NCBI GenBank assembly: GCA_019456305.1
Contig: VRUD01000030.1
Location: 1 to 46,162, forward strand
Origin: Cytophagales bacterium
GTDB taxonomy: Bacteria > Bacteroidota > Bacteroidia > Cytophagales > VRUD01
Direction: 5' to 3'
Length of the DNA stretch: 46,162 bases
Notes under the pieces: generated by a model
Told to the model about the DNA's origin: nothing
Seen by the model: the letters and a program-made list of their open reading frames with translations, nothing else
Database searches by the model: none
Shown: piece after piece, positions 42,901 to 46,162 of the stretch
How the letters are laid out: every line of letters starts with the position of its first letter
Position numbering within the stretch: position 1 is the stretch's first letter
Translations under genes and position numbers: made by a program

Positions 42901-43716
42901 TAATTGTTCCGCTCCAAGAGCACAATTTAAACCAATACTCAACATAGCTGTATGTGATACTGAATACAGGAATGCTTTAACGGTTTGACCGGACAAAGTA
43001 CGCCCGCTTGCGTCTGTGATGGTCCCTGAAACCATGACTGGAATACGAATTGAGGATTTCGGATTTTGGATTTCGGATTTCGAGTTTCGAATTTCGAGTT
43101 TCGAGTTTTGAATTTCAAGCTCATTAAATTGCGATTCAATAGCAAACAGCGCCGCTTTACAGTTCAGTGTATCAAAAACGGTTTCTACGAATAAGAAATC
43201 TACGCCACCGTCAATTAAACCCCGTACCTGTTCTGAATAAGTTCCAACCAGATCATCAAAGGTGGTAGCCCGGTATTCCGGCCGGTTTACGTCAGGAGAA
43301 AGAGAGGCGGTTTTATTGGTCGGGCCGATGGAACCGGCAACGAATCTGGGTTTGTCAGGATTCTTATTAGTGAATTCATCAGCCACTTTTCGTGCTATTT
43401 TCGCAGATGCCACATTGAGCTCATACACAATGTCTTCCATCTGGTAATCAGCCATTGAAATTGAAGTAGAATTGAATGTATTGGTTTCAATAATATCAGC
43501 GCCCACTTGCAAAAAAGCAGCATGAATATCTTCAATTATTTTGGGTTGGGTAATGGAAAGCAGGTCATTATTGCCCTTCAGATCACTGGAAAAATCTGCA
43601 AAGCGCTTCCCCCTGAAGTCTTCCTCTTCTAATTTGTGTGCTTGTATCATTGTGCCCATTGCACCGTCTAATACAAGTATTCTTTCTTTTAATATGTTAG
43701 TGATTTTGTTTGTCAT
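39979..43716 (-). CDS. metH: Cobalamin-dependent methionine synthase
   Basis: MetH transfers a methyl group from methyltetrahydrofolate to homocysteine. All four modules are present in 1245 residues: homocysteine domain (zinc cysteines GLNCALG and [11 protein letters not shown]), pterin domain ([16 protein letters not shown]), B12 domain ([22 protein letters not shown] with the DxHxxG ligand) and the SAM-activation domain ([24 protein letters not shown]). An insert about residues 195-225 ([17 protein letters not shown]), with a 7-residue period, is encoded by CGAAATC-type heptamers (43043-43120). A SAM-I riboswitch lies upstream, so it is repressed when SAM is plentiful. Confidence 0.96.
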   Translation of the reverse strand: MTNKITNILKERILVLDGAMGTMIQAHKLEEEDFRGKRFADFSSDLKGNNDLLSITQPKIIEDIHAAFLQVGADIIETNTFNSTSISMADYQMEDIVYELNVASAKIARKVADEFTNKNPDKPRFVAGSIGPTNKTASLSPDVNRPEYRATTFDDLVGTYSEQVRGLIDGGVDFLFVETVFDTLNCKAALFAIESQFNELEIQNSKLEIRNSKSEIQNPKSSIRIPVMVSGTITDASGRTLSGQTVKAFLYSVSHTAMLSIGLNCALGAEQLRPYLETLSDTAPFFVSVHPNAGLPNEFGEYDETPERMASVIEDYLKSGFVNIVGGCCGTTPEHIKQIAVLAEKYSPRKVPEKEKKPNYSGLEPLTIFSESNFINIGERTNITGSKKFSKLIKAKEYEKAIAIAKDQVEGGAQILDVNMDEGLLDSEAEMTTFLNLIASEPDIARIPIMVDSSKWSVIEAGLKCVQGKSIVNSISLKEGKEKFIEYARKIRQYGAAVVVMAFDEEGQADTIQRRIEICERAYKILTGELNFPPEDIIFDPNVFPVATGLPEHNKNAVDYFEAARWIKKNLPYAMVSGGVSNVSFSFRGNNPVREAMHSAFLYHGIQAGMDMGIVNAGMIEVYENIPKDLLGKVEDVLFNKRENATEKLVEYAANVVSNGIVKVKDERWRKENVEERLKHALVEGITDYIVEDVEEARKKYDRPLHVIEGPLMDGMNVVGDLFGSGKMFLPQVVKSARVMKKGVAHLTPFIEEEKQDGGKPKAAGKILMATVKGDVHDIGKNIVGVVLGCNNYEIIDLGVMVASDKILQAAKENDVDIIGLSGLITPSLDEMVHVAKEMKRLNFDLPLLIGGATTSRIHTAVKIEPNYNGSVIHVLNASISVGVASKLVNEKNKAVFCNDIKTEYEKLRIDHLSRQKDKQLLSITKARANKFNIDWKTTKITKPSFIGNKFFVNYSLKEISNFIDWTPFFQAWELKGKFPKLLDDPKMGKEAQKLLNDALKLLQEVIDKRLLTANASIGIYPANATSDDDITVYEDESREKVKAVIHTLRQQGQKAPGVPNLALADFIARNSGGDYIGFFAVTTGIEIEKMIKKFEADLDDYSSIMIKALADRLAEAFTELLHQRVRKEFWGYAKDENFTSEELIHEKYAGIRPAPGYPACPDHTEKRTLFDLLEVEKNTGITLTENLAMYPAASVCGIYFAHPQSKYFGLGKIGKDQIEDYAKRKEMDLKETEKWLSPNLNYDV

Positions 43717-43729
43717 AACTTATTCGTAA

Positions 43730-43800
43730 ATACGAAACTCGAAATCCGAAACTCGAAATTCGAAAATCGAAAATCGAAATACGAAATCCGAAATCCGAAT
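43730..43800 (-). repeat. CGAAATC heptamer array upstream of metH
   Basis: Ten or so contiguous 7-bp units (CGAAACT, CGAAATC, CGAAATT, CGAAAAT, CGAAATA) fill the start of the leader between the SAM riboswitch and the metH start. The same unit appears inside metH and ddl. Confidence 0.9.
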
Positions 43801-43952
43801 GGAATTATCCAACGGGATAAATTCGTTATTCCCTGATGATTTGCTTATCAGAAAGAGAAGTATCGGTGATGGGGTAATCCCGGTTGAATAAAGGGGGAAA
43901 CCTTATCTTTTCCCGAACATAAATTTTATCGCTACAGCCACAAAATTTATAT

Positions 43953-44043
43953 GCAAGATGGGATTTAGCACCCTGACTTTAGGTATTTTTCAGGGTTGCT
44001 AAGACTTCAAAGGGCCCATTCCCTCCATCTTTCTCGATAAGTT
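43953..44043 (-). ncRNA. SAM-I (S-box) riboswitch upstream of metH
   Basis: On the minus strand the conserved core is present in order: CTTATCGAGAAAGATGG, GGGCCC, TGAAGTCTTAGCAACC, then TCAGGGTGCTAAATCCC and CATCTTGC, where AAGATGG pairs with CCATCTT as P1. GCAACC and GGTGCTAA are the SAM-binding internal loops. It is about 240 bases upstream of metH, fitting regulation by SAM. Confidence 0.9.
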
Positions 44044-44173
44044 ACAATTTAGCTATAAAAAATCAAATAAGCGCTTTAAATTGCAGTTTGCTTTTCTAAT
44101 TTTACAATTTGTCGATTTGATCACGAGTACCCGGGATTAAATGATAATATTTTAAGATTATCAAATCGTCAAA

Positions 44174-44320
44174 TTATAATACTCCATTCTTAATGATCCT
44201 TGAACGAAGTTTTTTACGTGCAATAGGAGAAATATTATACCATGTACATAACATTCTAAACCTGATCAGCCTATATAAATGGTAAAATGTAATGACCTTA
44301 CTTAAATTCCTTGCTTTCAT
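44174..44320 (-). CDS. Small basic ORF upstream of the SAM riboswitch
   Basis: A 48-codon ORF (MKARNLSKVITFYHLYRLIRFRM...RKKLRSRIIKNGVL) with ATG at 44320. It has an amphipathic, arginine- and lysine-rich composition and no homology I can name. A TATTTTTG element (TAnnTTTG) lies about 20 bases upstream on the minus strand, near 44336-44345. It precedes the riboswitch by 130 bases and may be in the same transcript. The evidence for translation is weak. Confidence 0.35.
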   Translation of the reverse strand: MKARNLSKVITFYHLYRLIRFRMLCTWYNISPIARKKLRSRIIKNGVL

Positions 44321-44403
44321 GTTAAAATAATTTGGTGCAAAAATAATAATAAAATATTTCTTTAGAACAATTTTTTTAGATTTTTTTAATCTAATTGAAG
44401 ATC

Positions 44404-44578
44404 AGATGCTAATTTTGCAAATTACACAGAATGTATACTGCTAATATACTAATTAATAAAATGCTAATATACGAATGAATACTAATGATACTAATAAAGA
44501 AATCTATATTAAGAAGCAGAGTAAAAATATTCGTATCATTATATAAATTAGTATATTAGCATTATACCCTATTCGTAT
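44404..44578. repeat. ATTAGTAT/TGCTAATATACGAATG inverted repeat region
   Basis: Copies of ATGCTAATATACGAATG and GATACTAAT are followed by their complements (ATATTCGTATCATT, AATTAGTATATTAGCAT), ending exactly at the ppx start codon. Related sequence is at 615-640, 1750-1780, 1925-1965 and 24930-24962. The remaining stretch from 44,321 to 44,403 is AT-rich leader DNA. Confidence 0.8.
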
Positions 44579-45526
44579 ATGAAATTAGCAGCCATAGACA
44601 TAGGCACAAATGCCGTAAGACTTCAGATATCATCTGTTCTCAATGAACAAGAGCAGCGTACAAATACGGCATCAGAAGAGGCAAACGTTAAATTTAAAAA
44701 ACTGGAATATATCCGCTTTCCATTACGGCTTGGGTCAAATGTTTTTAAAAATCAGAAGATAACTCCTAAAAAGATAAAAAAGCTCTCCAAACTTCTGCGT
44801 GCATTTAAAATATTATTAAAGTTGTACAAAGTGGATGAAACCATGATCTGTGCAACGGCTGCTATCCGGGAAGCCGAAAATGGTAAACAGATCGTTAAAC
44901 ACATCAAGGATAAGTTAGGATTGGAGATCCGGATAATTACCGGAAAAGATGAGGCAGATATGATTAGCAAAGTTATTTTAAATAAGCTGGACGACAAAAA
45001 TTATCTCCATATTGATGTAGGAGGCGGCAGTACCGAACTGAATTTGTACGTAAACAAAGAAAAAGTGTCTTCAACATCTTTTAAAATAGGAACTGTAAGG
45101 ATATTAAAAGGCAAGATCAAACCTGAAAGGTGGGAGAAAATGGAAAAATGGATAATTGACAATGTTAAAAGTGATTATCTGCCAATTACTGCGATAGGTA
45201 CGGGAGGAAGCATTTCCAAAATTTCTGATCTGTTAAGAGAAAATTTCAGCGATCAGGAAGTAGAGAATAAAACAATTTCGTTTAAATCAATAAAAAAGGT
45301 TCAGCAATATTTAATGCGGTTCACAGAGGAGGAACGGATCAATAAGCTAATGCTCAACCCCGACAGGGCTGACGTGATCATACCTGCTTCAAAGATCTAT
45401 CTTTCTGTAATGAAATGGGCCAAGGCTGAGAAGATAATGGTGCCGGAAGTTGGATTGAAGGATGGGATGATACAGGTGCTTTATGAGGGCGCACAGCGCA
45501 TAGCCCCGCCAACTGGCGGGGCATAG
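44579..45526 (+). CDS. Ppx/GppA family phosphatase (exopolyphosphatase-like)
   Basis: A 315-residue ASKHA-fold phosphatase. It has MKLAAIDIGTNAVRLQI (phosphate motif), AICATAAIREAENG, the HIDVGGGSTELNLY motif and IGTGGSISKIS. It hydrolyses polyphosphate or pppGpp, so it links to the stringent response. The last residues (QRIAPPTGGA) come from the repeat CCCCGCCAACTGGCGGGG at 45504-45521, replacing the native C-terminus. It is divergent from metH. Confidence 0.9.
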   Translation: MKLAAIDIGTNAVRLQISSVLNEQEQRTNTASEEANVKFKKLEYIRFPLRLGSNVFKNQKITPKKIKKLSKLLRAFKILLKLYKVDETMICATAAIREAENGKQIVKHIKDKLGLEIRIITGKDEADMISKVILNKLDDKNYLHIDVGGGSTELNLYVNKEKVSSTSFKIGTVRILKGKIKPERWEKMEKWIIDNVKSDYLPITAIGTGGSISKISDLLRENFSDQEVENKTISFKSIKKVQQYLMRFTEEERINKLMLNPDRADVIIPASKIYLSVMKWAKAEKIMVPEVGLKDGMIQVLYEGAQRIAPPTGGA

Positions 45527-45550
45527 CGCATGAAACATGGCGTACAACAA

Positions 45551-45637
45551 TCGGCAGTCCACAATCGGCAATCGGCAGTCCACAATCGGCAGTCGGCAAT
45601 TGTTTTTTGCCGACTGGGGACTGTAGATTGCCGACTT
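45551..45637 (+). repeat. CGGCAGT heptamer hairpin after ppx
   Basis: Units CGGCAGTCCACAAT and CGGCAAT repeat, followed by TTGCCGACTGGGGACTGTAGATTGCCGAC, giving a long stem with a TTGTTTTTT loop. It lies between the convergent ppx and ERCC4 genes. Confidence 0.85.
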
Positions 45638-45672
45638 TTCTCTATCCAATATCTTCTTTCCCCCTTGCACTG

Positions 45673-46089
45673 TTAGCTTTTTAGAAATTTTTTTATAAGT
45701 CCGGCTCCCTTTAAACTAATCCCTTTGATCTTTGTTAGCTCGTCAGCAGGAGCATTTATGATGGATTCAATGCTTTTAAAATGGTTTGCCAGACGTTTGG
45801 AAAGATTCCTGCCGATACCGGGTAAGCCCTCCAGGAAATAATTTTTTTGTTTTTGTAGAGACGTTGCATGTTGGAACGAAGTGGAAATCCCGACTTGTCG
45901 GGGCAACGTCTCTACAAAAACAGGAAAACTTTTTTTTGGAGTTGTAGTGACCTGGCATGTTGATCCCGGGTTACTCCCGATATATCCGGACTCTATCAGG
46001 GCCCGTACTTTATATAATTTATTATTCCCCGGATACTTCTTCGCAATAGAACATAATAATTCTGCAGTATCTTTTATGTTTTTTGTCAC
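45673..46089 (-). pseudogene. C-terminal part of an ERCC4-type nuclease, interrupted
   Basis: 138 residues with a C-terminal helix-hairpin-helix pair (LEGLPGIGRNLSKRLANHFKSIESIINAPADELTKIKGISLKGAGLI) as in XPF/Hef-type and archaeal-like ERCC4 nucleases. NIKDTAELLCSIAKK upstream matches the end of the ERCC4 domain, but the catalytic ERK segment is absent. The GTG start at 46089 is likely a shift artefact: upstream (46,130 region) another frame reads SNFISL then breaks. About 62 bases of a palindrome (arms 45850-45867, 45903-45920, 18 bp perfect) sit in frame between the ERCC4 remnant and the HhH. Probably a pseudogene; the N-terminal part lies beyond the window. Confidence 0.6.
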
Positions 46090-46162
46090 TGTTGTCCGAT
46101 TAAATTTATAAACTAATAAAATTACTTCTAAAAATTATAAATTTACTCATCAGCATAGGATT

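Noticed and set aside
43801-44043. A cobalamin riboswitch for metH
   Set aside because: The conserved core is that of SAM-I (GCAACC, GGTGCTAA); no B12-box sequence was seen.

Overview
The window reads as a chromosomal piece of a member of the Bacteroidota, probably an uncultured or environmental lineage. Evidence: AT-rich DNA, promoters of the TAnnTTTG type, few Shine-Dalgarno sites, Kdo transferase, a two-component-regulator propeller protein, many small lipoproteins and outer-membrane barrels, and typical Bacteroidota palindromic and heptameric repeats. No tRNA, rRNA, CRISPR array or transposase was seen.

Layout. 1-5.3 kb: rplS, dapF, a polysaccharide flippase, a family 2 glycosyltransferase and a small outer-membrane barrel. 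5.3-10.8 kb: a 302-bp inverted-repeat element, waaA, an aquaporin, a peroxiredoxin, a barrel and a lipoprotein. 10.8-12.2 kb: a DUF4258/YgiT/DUF2283 toxin-antitoxin-like trio and a lipoprotein. 12.3-18.4 kb (minus strand): an NAD-dependent epimerase, an orphan antitoxin-like protein, an enoyl-CoA hydratase, higBA, paaZ, an HTH protein and a SRPBCC protein, together suggesting part of a phenylacetyl-CoA degradation locus invaded by a toxin-antitoxin pair. 18.5-21.3 kb: an LptF/LptG permease divergent from ddl. 21.4-31.5 kb: a dispersed kynurenine catabolic set (aminomuconate-semialdehyde dehydrogenase, 3-hydroxyanthranilate dioxygenase, ACMS decarboxylase, kynureninase), interleaved with a nitronate monooxygenase, an atypical SDR and a large propeller protein. 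31.6-34.5 kb: an RNA ligase, two membrane proteins and a LysM/DUF1571 protein.

34.5-39.3 kb is the most unusual part. Four imperfect hairpins shaped like integron attC sites separate co-directional minus-strand genes. The 5' edge of each of three successive units is complementary to its own 3' hairpin arm, as expected of integron gene cassettes. No integrase is visible, so this looks like a cassette array lacking an integrase. Its cargo is a MORN-repeat secreted protein, a complete EcoRI/RsrI-type restriction-modification pair, an unknown coiled-coil/zinc-ribbon protein and, beside it, a ParDE pair. 40-46 kb: metH behind a SAM-I riboswitch and a 48-codon ORF, a Ppx/GppA phosphatase and a decayed ERCC4-type nuclease gene.

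A second theme runs through the window: small palindromic or heptameric repeats that also sit between genes have entered coding regions in frame. At least eleven proteins carry them, including essential enzymes (DapF, WaaA, Ddl, LptF, MetH), adding non-homologous peptides without breaking the frame.
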